A stretch of DNA of 52,911 bases from Bacillota bacterium (GTDB lineage Bacteria; Bacillota; Clostridia; Clostridiales; Caloramatoraceae), in NCBI GenBank assembly GCA_023389275.1, contig JAEWEN010000111.1, positions 1 to 52,911 of the forward strand. Direction: 5' to 3'. The position numbers were made by a program, and so were the translations under genes. The number at the start of each line of letters is the position of its first letter. Position 1 is the first letter of the stretch. Positions 1 to 8,239 of the stretch are shown here, one piece after another. Under the pieces are notes generated by a model. That model did not search any database. It was given only the letters and a program-made list of their open reading frames with translations, and had not been told where the DNA came from.

Positions 1-69
1 GAAAAAGGTCATACATATAAAGAAATTTTAAACTTTTATTATCCAAATACAAGTTTGGAGAATTATTAA
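1..69 (+). CDS. C-terminal end of a SpoIID/LytB-domain protein (partial)
   Basis: The first 22 codons of the window, read in frame 1 and ending at TAA (67-69), encode EKGHTYKEILNFYYPNTSLE and two more residues. This closely matches the end of the SpoIID domain in the next gene, where EDGHKAENIVLFYFPGTKLE is found. It is therefore the tail of a second SpoIID/LytB-type protein whose start lies outside the window. Unlike its neighbour it stops directly after the domain, so it has no C-terminal peptidoglycan-binding module. A terminator follows at once, so the two paralogues are separate transcription units. Confidence 0.75.
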   Translation, partial: EKGHTYKEILNFYYPNTSLENY

Positions 70-95
70 AACCTAAGTTTTCTTAGGTTTTTTTC
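70..95 (+). terminator. Rho-independent terminator after the partial SpoIID-like gene
   Basis: AACCTAAG (70-77) pairs with CTTAGGTT (82-89) around a four-base loop, and the T-run extends past the stem. Confidence 0.85.
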
Positions 96-143
96 TTATT
101 TTAAATTAAACACATATAAAGTTTTTATAACTTTTAACGGCTG

Positions 144-172
144 TTGACTGTATATTTTACCTCACATATAAT
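144..172 (+). promoter_or_regulatory. Sigma-A type promoter for the SpoIID-like gene
   Basis: TTGACT (144-149), a 17-base spacer and TATAAT (167-172). This is close to the vegetative consensus and lies 32 bases before the start codon. The vegetative form argues that this gene is not limited to the mother cell, where classical SpoIID is made. Confidence 0.8.
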
Positions 173-204
173 AATGACATAAATACATATAAAGGAGGAG
201 GAAA

Positions 205-1614
205 ATGTTTAAAAAAATTACATCAACAGTTGTTGTTTTAGCAATAGTTTTATCTCTTTTTACAGCAACTACATATGCAAATACAATAGAAATACCAAGT
301 ACACTTAAAGTAGGTTTAAAAAGTGTACAAGCATCTAGTTTAAAAGTAACATTACAAGGACCTTACAAAGTAAACAACTCTTCTATAAGTAACAAATCTT
401 TAACTTTTACTGTTAAAAGTGGTCAAATAGAATATAACGGATCTTTATATAGTGAAATAGTAATAACACCTACATCAAATTCATCAAGGGTTTTAATAGA
501 AAGTAGTGGAAAAGTTAATACATATAAAGGTGATTTTAATTTAAAAGTTTTAAATGGAACAATACTACCTATAAATTTAATTAGTATGCAAGACTATTTA
601 AAAGGAGTACTTCCTTATGAAATATCAAATTCATATCCTTTAGAGGCTATAAAATCTCAAGCAATAGTATCTAGAACATTTGCTATGACAAACCTTAATA
701 AGCATAAGTCAGAGGGAATAAATTTATGTGATACTACAAATTGCCAGGTTTACAAAGGTGAAAGTGCATCAGCATCAAATATAGAAAAGGGAGTAGATGA
801 AACTAATAATAAGATTTTAACTTATAATGGTAAAGCTGCTTCTGTAACATTTGGAGCAAGTAATGGAGGATTTACAGAGTCTTCTTTAAATATATGGGGA
901 TCAAATACAGCTTATCTTCCAGCTCAAGCAGATGCCTATGATAATTATGTTTGGCCTGAAAATAAAGAGTATAAAACAAGTCAAATAGATTCAATGTTAA
1001 AAGCTAAGTCACATCTAAAGTCTACTGAAAAATTTATTAAATTTGGAAAATTAGAAAAAAACAGTAGTGGAAGAGTTTCAAGTATGGAAGTGATTTATAG
1101 GGATAGTACTGGTACGAAAAGTAAAAACTTAGTTAAAGAAGAGCCAAGATGGGCATTTTCACTTAGAAGTATGAGATTTGATGTTGTATATAGTCAAGCT
1201 AATGATACATATACTTTTTCAGGTAGTGGATATGGACATGGTGTAGGAATGAGCCAGCGTGGTATGAAGGCAAGAGCAGAAGATGGACATAAAGCAGAAA
1301 ACATTGTGTTGTTTTATTTTCCAGGAACAAAACTTGAAACACTAGGAAGTAGTGGAAATGATAATGAAAACGGAAATGAAAATGAAACAAATGAAGTTGT
1401 AGTAGCAAAGCTTGGTTCAAGAGGAAATCAAGTTAAAGATATACAAAGAGATTTGAAAAAATTAGGCTATAGTGTAGGAAGTGTAGATGGTATTTTTAAT
1501 AAAACTACACAAAATGCTGTTAAGTCATTTCAGTCAAAGGAAGGGCTAAAGTCAAATGGTATAGTTTATAAAACAACAAAAGACTTAATTAGTCAAAGAG
1601 CTAGTGGAAATTAA
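205..1614 (+). CDS. SpoIID/LytB-domain wall protein with peptidoglycan-binding domain
   Basis: Secreted or wall-associated protein of 469 residues. Residues 1-25 form a signal peptide (lysines, hydrophobic core, cleavage near TYA-N). Residues about 110-380 are a SpoIID/LytB domain. They include GVLPYE with E139 at the position of the catalytic Glu of SpoIID lytic transglycosylases, and the family hallmark GYGHGVGMSQ at 342-351. A Gly/Asn/Glu-rich linker (381-400) leads to a PG_binding_1 domain (402-462). SpoIID-family enzymes cleave glycan strands; the binding domain would hold this one on peptidoglycan. The start ATG follows an AAAGGAGGAGG site. It is more likely a vegetative wall-remodelling relative than the engulfment SpoIID, because it has a sigma-A type promoter, an added binding domain and no spoIIQ or spoIIID neighbour. 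Confidence 0.85.
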   Translation: MFKKITSTVVVLAIVLSLFTATTYANTIEIPSTLKVGLKSVQASSLKVTLQGPYKVNNSSISNKSLTFTVKSGQIEYNGSLYSEIVITPTSNSSRVLIESSGKVNTYKGDFNLKVLNGTILPINLISMQDYLKGVLPYEISNSYPLEAIKSQAIVSRTFAMTNLNKHKSEGINLCDTTNCQVYKGESASASNIEKGVDETNNKILTYNGKAASVTFGASNGGFTESSLNIWGSNTAYLPAQADAYDNYVWPENKEYKTSQIDSMLKAKSHLKSTEKFIKFGKLEKNSSGRVSSMEVIYRDSTGTKSKNLVKEEPRWAFSLRSMRFDVVYSQANDTYTFSGSGYGHGVGMSQRGMKARAEDGHKAENIVLFYFPGTKLETLGSSGNDNENGNENETNEVVVAKLGSRGNQVKDIQRDLKKLGYSVGSVDGIFNKTTQNAVKSFQSKEGLKSNGIVYKTTKDLISQRASGN

Positions 1615-1615
1615 T

Positions 1616-1650
1616 AAAAGCTGTGTAGATTTTCTACACAGCTTTTGTAT
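1616..1650 (+). terminator. Rho-independent terminator
   Basis: A perfect 14-bp stem (1616-1629 with 1633-1646) with a three-base loop ends in TTTT just after the stop codon of the SpoIID-like gene. It separates that gene from the polysaccharide locus. Confidence 0.9.
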
Positions 1651-1712
1651 ATTTAATGAAATATAGGTGCAAAATAATATTTAAGTAGAATATAGCTGAA
1701 TTATAATTAATA

Positions 1713-1742
1713 TTGTACTGAACTTATAAAATGAAGTATAAT
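1713..1742 (+). promoter_or_regulatory. Putative sigma-A promoter of the dehydratase gene
   Basis: TTGTAC (1713-1718), an 18-base spacer and TATAAT (1737-1742) precede the first gene of the polysaccharide locus. GTGATAAA (1746-1753) follows at the expected transcription start; the same octamer occurs twice in the hisZ leader. Confidence 0.6.
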
Positions 1743-1782
1743 AAAGTGATAAAAGTGTACAAGTTTAAAGGGGTGATACAAT

Positions 1783-3609
1783 ATGAACAGGCACTTAAAT
1801 CAGGTGCTCCTTGCAGTACTAGATATAATATTTGTTAATGCCTCAATATTCGCAGGGTATTTTGTAAGATTCTCTTGGGATATTCGAGAGCCTTATCTTC
1901 AAATATATTATAAATCATTTATACCAATATCGCTTATTATGGTAGCGTCTTTTTGGTTTTTTAAACTTTATAAAAGTGTTTGGAAATATGCAAGTACAGT
2001 TGAGCTGATGTATGTAATTACAGCTGTTACAGCAGGATCCTTAGGGTCGCTTTTATATGGGGTTATAGTAGGATATAGACTTCCACTAAGCACATACTTT
2101 GTTATGTGGGCTCTTGTTATGGTAGCATCAGGTGGAATAAGGCTTTTATCACGAGTAATAGCTACTATTGATATTTTGCCAGGTGGTCCTATAAGTCAGA
2201 TTAAAAGAGTTCTTGTTATAGGTGCTGGAGATGCTGGTGCTATAGCAGTTCGTGAAATGAAGAAAAATCCAACTCTTGGATATAATCCTATTGCTTTAAT
2301 AGATGATGATAAGTCAAAAATAGGAAAACTTATTAATGGAACACCTATTGTAGGAACAAGAGAAGACATAGTAGAGATTGTTCAAAATAGAGACATAGAT
2401 GAAATATTAATGGCTCTTCCTTCAATAAAAAATAATGACAGAAGAGAAATAATAAAGATTTGTAACTCTACAGGAGTTAAACTAAAAACTATTCCAGGAA
2501 TATATGAGCTTATAAATGGAAAGATAAGTATAAATCAAATAAGAGATGTTGAAATAGAAGACCTTTTAGGACGTGACCCTGTTGAGCTTAATATGGAAGG
2601 AATTGAAGAATACATAAAAGATAAAGTTATTCTTATAACAGGGGGAGGAGGCTCAATAGGCTCTGAGCTTTGTAGACAAATAGTTAAGTTTAATCCTAAA
2701 AAACTTGTTATACTTGATATTTATGAAAATGGAGCATATGACCTTCAAATGGAGCTTAATTTTAAGTATCCAAATATAGATAAAGATGTTGTTATAGCAT
2801 CTATTAGAGAAAAGAAAAGACTTGAAGAAGTTTTTGAAAAATATAACCCAGATGTAGTTTTCCATGCAGCTGCACATAAACACGTTCCTTTAATGGAAGC
2901 TAATCCAAAGGAAGCTATAAAAAATAATGTTGTAGGAACATTAAACTTAGCTAAAACAGCAGATAAATATAAAGTTAAAAAGTTTGTTTTAATATCAACA
3001 GATAAAGCTGTTAATCCAACAAATATAATGGGTGCAACTAAAAGAATGTGTGAAATGATTATACAATCTATTAATAAGGAAAGTAAAACAGAATTTGTTG
3101 CAGTAAGATTTGGAAATGTTTTAGGAAGTAACGGAAGTGTTATACCACTATTTAAAAAACAAATAAAAGAAGGTGGACCTATTACAGTTACCCACCCAGA
3201 AATAAATAGATATTTTATGACTATACCAGAAGCTGCTCAGCTTGTAATTCAAGCAGGATCTATGGCAAAGGGAGGAGAAATATTTATTTTAGATATGGGA
3301 AGTCCTGTTAAAATAGTAGACCTTGCAAAGGATTTAATAAGACTTTCAGGACTAGAACCAGAAAGGGATATAAAAATCCAGTTTACTGGACTAAGACCTG
3401 GAGAAAAGTTATATGAAGAGCTTTTAATGGACGAAGAAGGTATGACAAATACTAATCATAAAAAAATATTTATAGGAAAACCAGGTAAATATGATTTTAA
3501 AGATATATGTGAAAAAGTAGACAAACTGAAGTTATGTCTTGATAAAGATGATGAAGAAATATTTAATAAAGTTCAGGAAATAGTGCCTACTTACAATAGA
3601 AAGAAATAA
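1783..3609 (+). CDS. Membrane-bound nucleotide-sugar 4,6-dehydratase (CapD/PglF/WbpM family)
   Basis: Protein of 608 residues, the usual length for the long membrane form. Four hydrophobic segments lie in residues 8-125. A CoA-binding-like Rossmann domain follows, starting at VLVIGAGDAG (143-152). The catalytic extended-SDR domain opens with TGGGGSIGSE (286-295), the NAD-binding loop. The active-site stretch STDKAVNPTN continues to MGATKR (416-421). It has Met416 where classical SDRs have Tyr, as is usual for the large WbpM/PglF dehydratases. The family converts UDP-GlcNAc to the 4-keto-6-deoxy sugar at the inner membrane face, the first step to di-N-acetylbacillosamine, FucNAc or QuiNAc. It heads the locus behind its own promoter. 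The exact product cannot be read from sequence. Confidence 0.88.
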   Translation: MNRHLNQVLLAVLDIIFVNASIFAGYFVRFSWDIREPYLQIYYKSFIPISLIMVASFWFFKLYKSVWKYASTVELMYVITAVTAGSLGSLLYGVIVGYRLPLSTYFVMWALVMVASGGIRLLSRVIATIDILPGGPISQIKRVLVIGAGDAGAIAVREMKKNPTLGYNPIALIDDDKSKIGKLINGTPIVGTREDIVEIVQNRDIDEILMALPSIKNNDRREIIKICNSTGVKLKTIPGIYELINGKISINQIRDVEIEDLLGRDPVELNMEGIEEYIKDKVILITGGGGSIGSELCRQIVKFNPKKLVILDIYENGAYDLQMELNFKYPNIDKDVVIASIREKKRLEEVFEKYNPDVVFHAAAHKHVPLMEANPKEAIKNNVVGTLNLAKTADKYKVKKFVLISTDKAVNPTNIMGATKRMCEMIIQSINKESKTEFVAVRFGNVLGSNGSVIPLFKKQIKEGGPITVTHPEINRYFMTIPEAAQLVIQAGSMAKGGEIFILDMGSPVKIVDLAKDLIRLSGLEPERDIKIQFTGLRPGEKLYEELLMDEEGMTNTNHKKIFIGKPGKYDFKDICEKVDKLKLCLDKDDEEIFNKVQEIVPTYNRKK

Positions 3610-3646
3610 AACATTGATTATTTTTTATCAAACATATATTGATTTG

Positions 3647-3675
3647 TTGACGATGTTTTAAACAAGAAGTATAAT
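3647..3675 (+). promoter_or_regulatory. Sigma-A promoter of the polymerase/glycosyltransferase operon
   Basis: TTGACG (3647-3652), 17-base spacer, TATAAT (3670-3675). It lies in the 228-base gap after the dehydratase gene and would give a leader of about 155 bases before the TTG start at 3838. Confidence 0.8.
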
Positions 3676-3710
3676 TTTGTAGATAGTAAATTTAAAGAGT
3701 TTTTAAGAAG

Positions 3711-3746
3711 CTAAAGGAATATTAAGAGTTCTTAATATTCCTTTAG
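3711..3746 (+). promoter_or_regulatory. Perfect 17-bp inverted repeat in the leader of the polysaccharide operon
   Basis: The 17 bases at 3711-3727 are the exact reverse complement of 3730-3746, with two bases between. As RNA this makes a very stable hairpin in the 5' leader, between the promoter at 3647-3675 and the Wzy-like gene. No T-run follows on either strand (the + strand continues TGATAAAAAAGG), so it is not an ordinary intrinsic terminator. It could be an mRNA-stability element, an antitermination or protein-binding site, or a DNA operator. Confidence 0.7.
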
Positions 3747-3837
3747 TGATAAAAAAGGGTTATTAAATTTAAATGGTACATATTTTACGGTTTTTATCAA
3801 TAGACTATAGATTTCTACTAAGAGAGGATGATTATTT

Positions 3838-5211
3838 TTGTTATATTTTAAGTTTGTTTTAGTTCTGTCGTTATTTTGTCTATCTTGCTATCTTTTTAAA
3901 AAAGCAAGTGGAACACTTAACCCAGCTAAAATTAACATAGTTTCATATGCATTTTATCTTTTTATTATTCCTTCCTTTATAGGGGCAAGTCTTGTCTTTT
4001 TAGGTTGGGATAATCATTATATGATAAAAAAGATAACTGATCCTAATACTATAGAAAGAACATACCTAATTATTTCAGCAACAGCAATACTTTTACCACT
4101 TTCTATGATTATTTGGTCAAAGTTATTTAAAGTTAATACAGAAAAAGAGTATAATAACTACCTTAAAAAAGAAACATCTATAGATGGAGAAAAAAGCGTT
4201 TTTGTAGTTACACTAGTAGTATCAATAGTATGTTTATTTTTTACAGCATTAATGTTTTTCAAAATGGGTGGAATACCATTGTTGGATCTTGTTTTAGGAA
4301 GAGATGGGTCACATATAAGTGCAGATAGAATAGCTATTTCAACAAGTAAAGTAATGAATCAATATGTAAGAAATCTTTTGGTTTTAACATTTACACCTAT
4401 ATTATCTTATGTTGCATATATATATGCTCTTTCAACTAATAAAAAAAGATGGTACGGATTATTTATAGTTCTTTTAATAGCATCTGTTTGTATAAAAACA
4501 TATAACTATGCAAAATCACCACTAGCATTTTACATATTTGCATTTGTTATTATATACATAGTTATAAAAGGAAGTATACCTATTAAAAAATTAGCAGTAG
4601 TAGTTGGAATATGTACATTTACTATTTTATTTATGTACATTAAAAATGGATATGGATTATCAAAAATGCTTGATATATATAATGGACCACTTGGAAGAAC
4701 GCTATTTACCCAAGTTGGAACACTTTTTTTACATGTAGACCTTTTCCCAAATTATGTTCCTTATTTAGAAGGAAGAAGTTTTTCACCTAGTATATTAAGT
4801 TTATTTACTGATGGTTGGGAACATTTTAGATCAGGTCTTGTAACTATGCACTTTTATGCGCCAGAAAAGGTTTATCAGGGAATTGCAGGTGTTATGAATA
4901 CCTTATTTGTAGGGGAGGCTTATGCTAACTTTGGTATGAAAGGTGCATTTGTATCTATTGCCTATGTAGGAATAGTTATAAAATCTGTATTTTTACTTAT
5001 GATTAAAACAAAGAAAACTCCTATGAATATAGCAGTATATATTATATTAACAACACTTTTAGTAAATGCTGTTCAAGGTGGTTTTACAGATTTTGTGTAT
5101 AACTCATCTATAATATTTAGTGTAGGAGTAGTGCTTTTTATAAAATACTCATCTAAAATAGTAGAAAAATATGATTTACTTAGTAAGTTAAATATAAATA
5201 AATTAAAATAA
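3838..5211 (+). CDS. Oligosaccharide repeat-unit polymerase, Wzy-like
   Basis: Integral membrane protein of 457 residues with about a dozen hydrophobic segments and no soluble domain. Composition, length and position match Wzy-type polymerases, which join lipid-linked repeat units outside the membrane. No short catalytic motif is diagnostic, so the call rests on topology and context. The start is TTG at 3838, ten bases after AGAGAGG; an in-frame TGA at 3829-3831 excludes anything further upstream. It is the first gene of a run of about a dozen closely spaced genes. A second polymerase/ligase-like protein is encoded at 13264-14514. Confidence 0.75.
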   Translation: MLYFKFVLVLSLFCLSCYLFKKASGTLNPAKINIVSYAFYLFIIPSFIGASLVFLGWDNHYMIKKITDPNTIERTYLIISATAILLPLSMIIWSKLFKVNTEKEYNNYLKKETSIDGEKSVFVVTLVVSIVCLFFTALMFFKMGGIPLLDLVLGRDGSHISADRIAISTSKVMNQYVRNLLVLTFTPILSYVAYIYALSTNKKRWYGLFIVLLIASVCIKTYNYAKSPLAFYIFAFVIIYIVIKGSIPIKKLAVVVGICTFTILFMYIKNGYGLSKMLDIYNGPLGRTLFTQVGTLFLHVDLFPNYVPYLEGRSFSPSILSLFTDGWEHFRSGLVTMHFYAPEKVYQGIAGVMNTLFVGEAYANFGMKGAFVSIAYVGIVIKSVFLLMIKTKKTPMNIAVYIILTTLLVNAVQGGFTDFVYNSSIIFSVGVVLFIKYSSKIVEKYDLLSKLNINKLK

Positions 5212-5227
5212 CTTAGGAGGACTAACA

Positions 5228-6334
5228 ATGGGCAAAAGATGTATTGTTCATATTCCTTTTTTAATAGGTGGAAATAGACCACCTTCAGGGTCACAAATAA
5301 GACCTATGAAAATAATACAGGCATTTAAAAATATAGGATATGATGTTGATGTAGTGTCAGGTTTTGCAAAAGATAGAAAAGAAAAAATAAACTCTATAAA
5401 AGAAAATATAAAAAATGGAGTAAAATATGATTTTTTATATGCAGAAAACTATACAGAACCAACGCTTTTAACAGAGGATCATCATTTACCTACACACCCA
5501 TTTTTAGATTTTTCATTTTTTAAGTTTTGTAGAAATAATGGAATAAAAATAGGGTTATTTTATAGAGATGTATATTGGAGATTTCCTATATACAAAGAAA
5601 GTGTAGGAAATTTAAAAACTTTAGTTGCAACAACATTTTTTAAGTATGATTTAAAAAAATATAATGAACTTTTAAATGTTCTTTATTTTTCAGATGATAA
5701 AATGTATGAATATTTACCATTTAAATTTAATGGTGAAATAAAAGAGCTTCCACCAGGAATAGATACATCATCTTTAGATGAAAGTAAAGTAAAGCTTATT
5801 GAAGATAATGGGAAAATAAAGATTTTCTATGTTGGAGGAATTGGAGAGCTTTATAACATGGAGGTTTTATTTGAAGCTGTTAATAAAACTGAAAATGTGT
5901 ATCTAACTGTTTGCTGTAGAGAAGGCGAATGGAAAACATGGAAAAACAAATATGAAAAGTATTTAAATAATAGAATAGAAATAGTTCATAAATCAGGTAA
6001 AGATTTAAAGCCTTATATGGAAGAAGCTGACCTTTTAAGTCTTTTCTTTGAACCTGTTGAGTACAGAAAAATATGTGTAGGGGTTAAAATGTATGAGTAT
6101 ATGACATATAAAAGACCACTACTTTCTACAAAAAATACTTCAATGGGAACAACTGTTGAAAAGTATGGTATAGGATATAACATAGATTACTCAGTAAATG
6201 AGCTTATAGATTTATTTAATCATCTTAAAGAAAATAAATTAGAGCTTAATGAAAAAATAGAAAAAATAGAGGAAATATTTAATGACCATACATGGGAAGC
6301 TAGAGCTAAACAAGTAGCTAGGGATTTAAAATAA
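5228..6334 (+). CDS. Glycosyltransferase, GT-B fold (family 4-like)
   Basis: Cytoplasmic protein of 368 residues. The N-terminal GT-B half contains GGNRPPSGSQIRPMKI, a loop in the place of the usual G-G first-strand loop. The C-terminal half has FYVGGIGELY near residue 200 and a stretch around residue 290 (VGVKMYEYMTYKRPLL) that corresponds to the family-4 region holding the E-x7-E motif. It probably transfers one sugar of the repeat unit to the lipid-linked acceptor. The start ATG lies eight bases after TTAGGAGG. Donor and acceptor cannot be inferred. Confidence 0.72.
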   Translation: MGKRCIVHIPFLIGGNRPPSGSQIRPMKIIQAFKNIGYDVDVVSGFAKDRKEKINSIKENIKNGVKYDFLYAENYTEPTLLTEDHHLPTHPFLDFSFFKFCRNNGIKIGLFYRDVYWRFPIYKESVGNLKTLVATTFFKYDLKKYNELLNVLYFSDDKMYEYLPFKFNGEIKELPPGIDTSSLDESKVKLIEDNGKIKIFYVGGIGELYNMEVLFEAVNKTENVYLTVCCREGEWKTWKNKYEKYLNNRIEIVHKSGKDLKPYMEEADLLSLFFEPVEYRKICVGVKMYEYMTYKRPLLSTKNTSMGTTVEKYGIGYNIDYSVNELIDLFNHLKENKLELNEKIEKIEEIFNDHTWEARAKQVARDLK

Positions 6335-6350
6335 ATAAGAGGTGAATGTT

Positions 6351-7466
6351 ATGAGTAAATTAAAGTTTGCTATTATTGGATGTGGAAGAATATCATATAA
6401 ACATGTTGAGGCTATATTTAATAATATTAATGAAGCTGAACTAGTAGCTGTTTGTGATGTAGAAATTGAAAAAGCACAGGAAAAGAAAAATCAATATTTA
6501 GAGCTTGTAAAAGATGGAAAGGTTGCTGTTTATACAGACTACATTAAAATGCTTGAAGAAGAAAATATTGATGTAGCAACAATAGCTACAGAAAGTGGAT
6601 ATCACAAAGATATTGCAATAAACTGTATGAACAAAGGTGTACATATTATAGTTGAAAAACCTATGGCACTTTCTATAAATGATGCAGATGAAATGATAAA
6701 ATGTGCAAAAGATAATAATGTAAAGCTTTGTGTAAGTCATCAAAATAGATTTAACAAACCTATTCAAGAACTTAGAGAAGCAGTTGATAAAAATAGATTC
6801 GGAAAAATTATAAATGGAACTGCAAGAATTCTTTGGAATAGAAATATGGGATACTATCAGCAAGCTCCTTGGAGAGGAACATGGGCTCAAGATGGTGGAA
6901 CTTTAATGAATCAATGTATACACAACATAGACCTTCTTCAATGGATGATGAATTCAGATGTTGATACAGTTTATGCTCAATGTGATACTTTTATTCGCGA
7001 TATAGAAGCAGAGGATTTTGGAGCTATAGTTGTTAGATTTAAAAATGGTGCTATAGGTATTATTGAAGGAACAGCTTGTGTATATCCTAAAAACTTAGAA
7101 GAAACTTTAAGTATTTTTGGAGAAAAAGGTACTGTTTGTATAGGTGGTCTTGCTGTTAACAAAATAGAAACTTGGAAATTTGAAGACAGTAGTGAAAATG
7201 AGGAAGAAAACATATTAAAAGCTCAAGAAGCAGATCCAGATAGTGTTTATGGATTTGGTCACACTCCACTATTTAAAGACGTTATTGATTCTATAAATAA
7301 TAATAGAGAGCCTTTAGTAAATGGAGAAGAAGGAAAAAGAGGAATGGCTATAATTCTTGGAGCATATAAATCAAGACTTACAGGAATGCCAGTTAAATTC
7401 CCACTTGAAAACTTCTCAACTATGGATATGGTAAACGTAGAGAAAATAAATAAAATGGAGAGATAA
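6351..7466 (+). CDS. Gfo/Idh/MocA-family oxidoreductase, WbpB/WlbA-like
   Basis: Protein of 371 residues. The N-terminal Rossmann fold has GCGRIS at residues 10-15. EKP at about 102-104 holds the conserved catalytic Lys of the family, and a Gfo/Idh/MocA C-terminal sheet domain follows. In the WbpB/WlbA branch such enzymes oxidise C3 of UDP-GlcNAcA ahead of transamination. That fits an acetyltransferase gene two bases downstream and an aminotransferase gene in the same operon. The ORF is open from a GTG at 6342, but that codon lies inside the ribosome site AGAGGTGA. ATG at 6351 has the proper spacing and gives MSKLKFAIIG. Confidence 0.82.
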   Translation: MSKLKFAIIGCGRISYKHVEAIFNNINEAELVAVCDVEIEKAQEKKNQYLELVKDGKVAVYTDYIKMLEEENIDVATIATESGYHKDIAINCMNKGVHIIVEKPMALSINDADEMIKCAKDNNVKLCVSHQNRFNKPIQELREAVDKNRFGKIINGTARILWNRNMGYYQQAPWRGTWAQDGGTLMNQCIHNIDLLQWMMNSDVDTVYAQCDTFIRDIEAEDFGAIVVRFKNGAIGIIEGTACVYPKNLEETLSIFGEKGTVCIGGLAVNKIETWKFEDSSENEEENILKAQEADPDSVYGFGHTPLFKDVIDSINNNREPLVNGEEGKRGMAIILGAYKSRLTGMPVKFPLENFSTMDMVNVEKINKMER

Positions 7467-7468
7467 TA

Positions 7469-8209
7469 ATGAACTATATTTCAGATAAAGCGGTTATTGG
7501 TGAAAACGTAACTATTGGCAAATTTTCTGTTATTGAAGATGGAGCAAAGGTAGGAAAAGGATGCCAAATAGGACATGGCGTTATTATACATGCTGGATGT
7601 GAAATTGGAGATTATGTAAGAATAGATGATAATGCTATTATAGGAAAAGAGCCAATGAGAGGTGTAAATAGCATATTTAAGTCAGATAAAAAATATTCTC
7701 CTTGTAAAATCTCAAATGAATGTTTAATAGGAGCAAATACTATTGTATATGTAGGTTCAACTATTGGAGAAAAAACATTAATAGCTGATATGGCAGTTGT
7801 AAGAGAAGATGTAACTATTGGAGAAAAAACTATAGTTGGAAAAGGTGCAACAATAGAAAACTTCTGCTCTGTAGGATCAAATTGTAAAATACAAACAAAT
7901 GTATACTTAACAGCTTACTCAGAAGTTGAGGATTTTACATTTATAGCACCTTGTGTAGTTACTTCAAATGATAACTATGCAGCAAGAGGAAAAGAGAGAT
8001 TTAATCACTTTAAAGGAGTAACAATAAAAAAAGGTGGAAGAATTGGAGCTGGAGCAGTTATTCTTCCAGGTAAAACTATAAATGAAGAAGGTTTAGTTGC
8101 AGCAGGAAGTGTAGTAACAAAAGATGTTGCTTCTAAAATGATAGTTTTAGGTTCACCTGCTAAGGAGTTTAAAAAAGTGCCTGATGATCAGCTTCTTGAA
8201 AATCAATAA
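7469..8209 (+). CDS. Hexapeptide-repeat (left-handed beta-helix) acyltransferase, WbpD-like
   Basis: Protein of 246 residues made almost wholly of [I/V]GxxxxI repeats, for example VIGENVTIGK near the start and RIGAGAVILPGK near residue 195. This is the trimeric left-handed beta-helix of N-acetyltransferases. APCVVTSNDNYAARG near residue 155 resembles the TNDKYPR motif of WbpD/FdtC-type sugar N-acetyltransferases. It likely acetylates the 3-amino group made by the DegT aminotransferase, using acetyl-CoA. It starts two bases after the oxidoreductase stop, and this pairing supports the role. It lacks the N-terminal Rossmann domain of PglD, so a bacillosamine-type role is less likely. Confidence 0.8.
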   Translation: MNYISDKAVIGENVTIGKFSVIEDGAKVGKGCQIGHGVIIHAGCEIGDYVRIDDNAIIGKEPMRGVNSIFKSDKKYSPCKISNECLIGANTIVYVGSTIGEKTLIADMAVVREDVTIGEKTIVGKGATIENFCSVGSNCKIQTNVYLTAYSEVEDFTFIAPCVVTSNDNYAARGKERFNHFKGVTIKKGGRIGAGAVILPGKTINEEGLVAAGSVVTKDVASKMIVLGSPAKEFKKVPDDQLLENQ

Positions 8210-8239
8210 ATTTTGTAAACTCTATATAGGAGGGGAAGG

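Noticed and set aside
3773..3862. 29-codon ORF starting at ATG 3773 in the leader before the Wzy-like gene
   Set aside because: No ribosome site at useful distance, and it overlaps the start of the real gene in another frame. A leader-peptide role cannot be supported.
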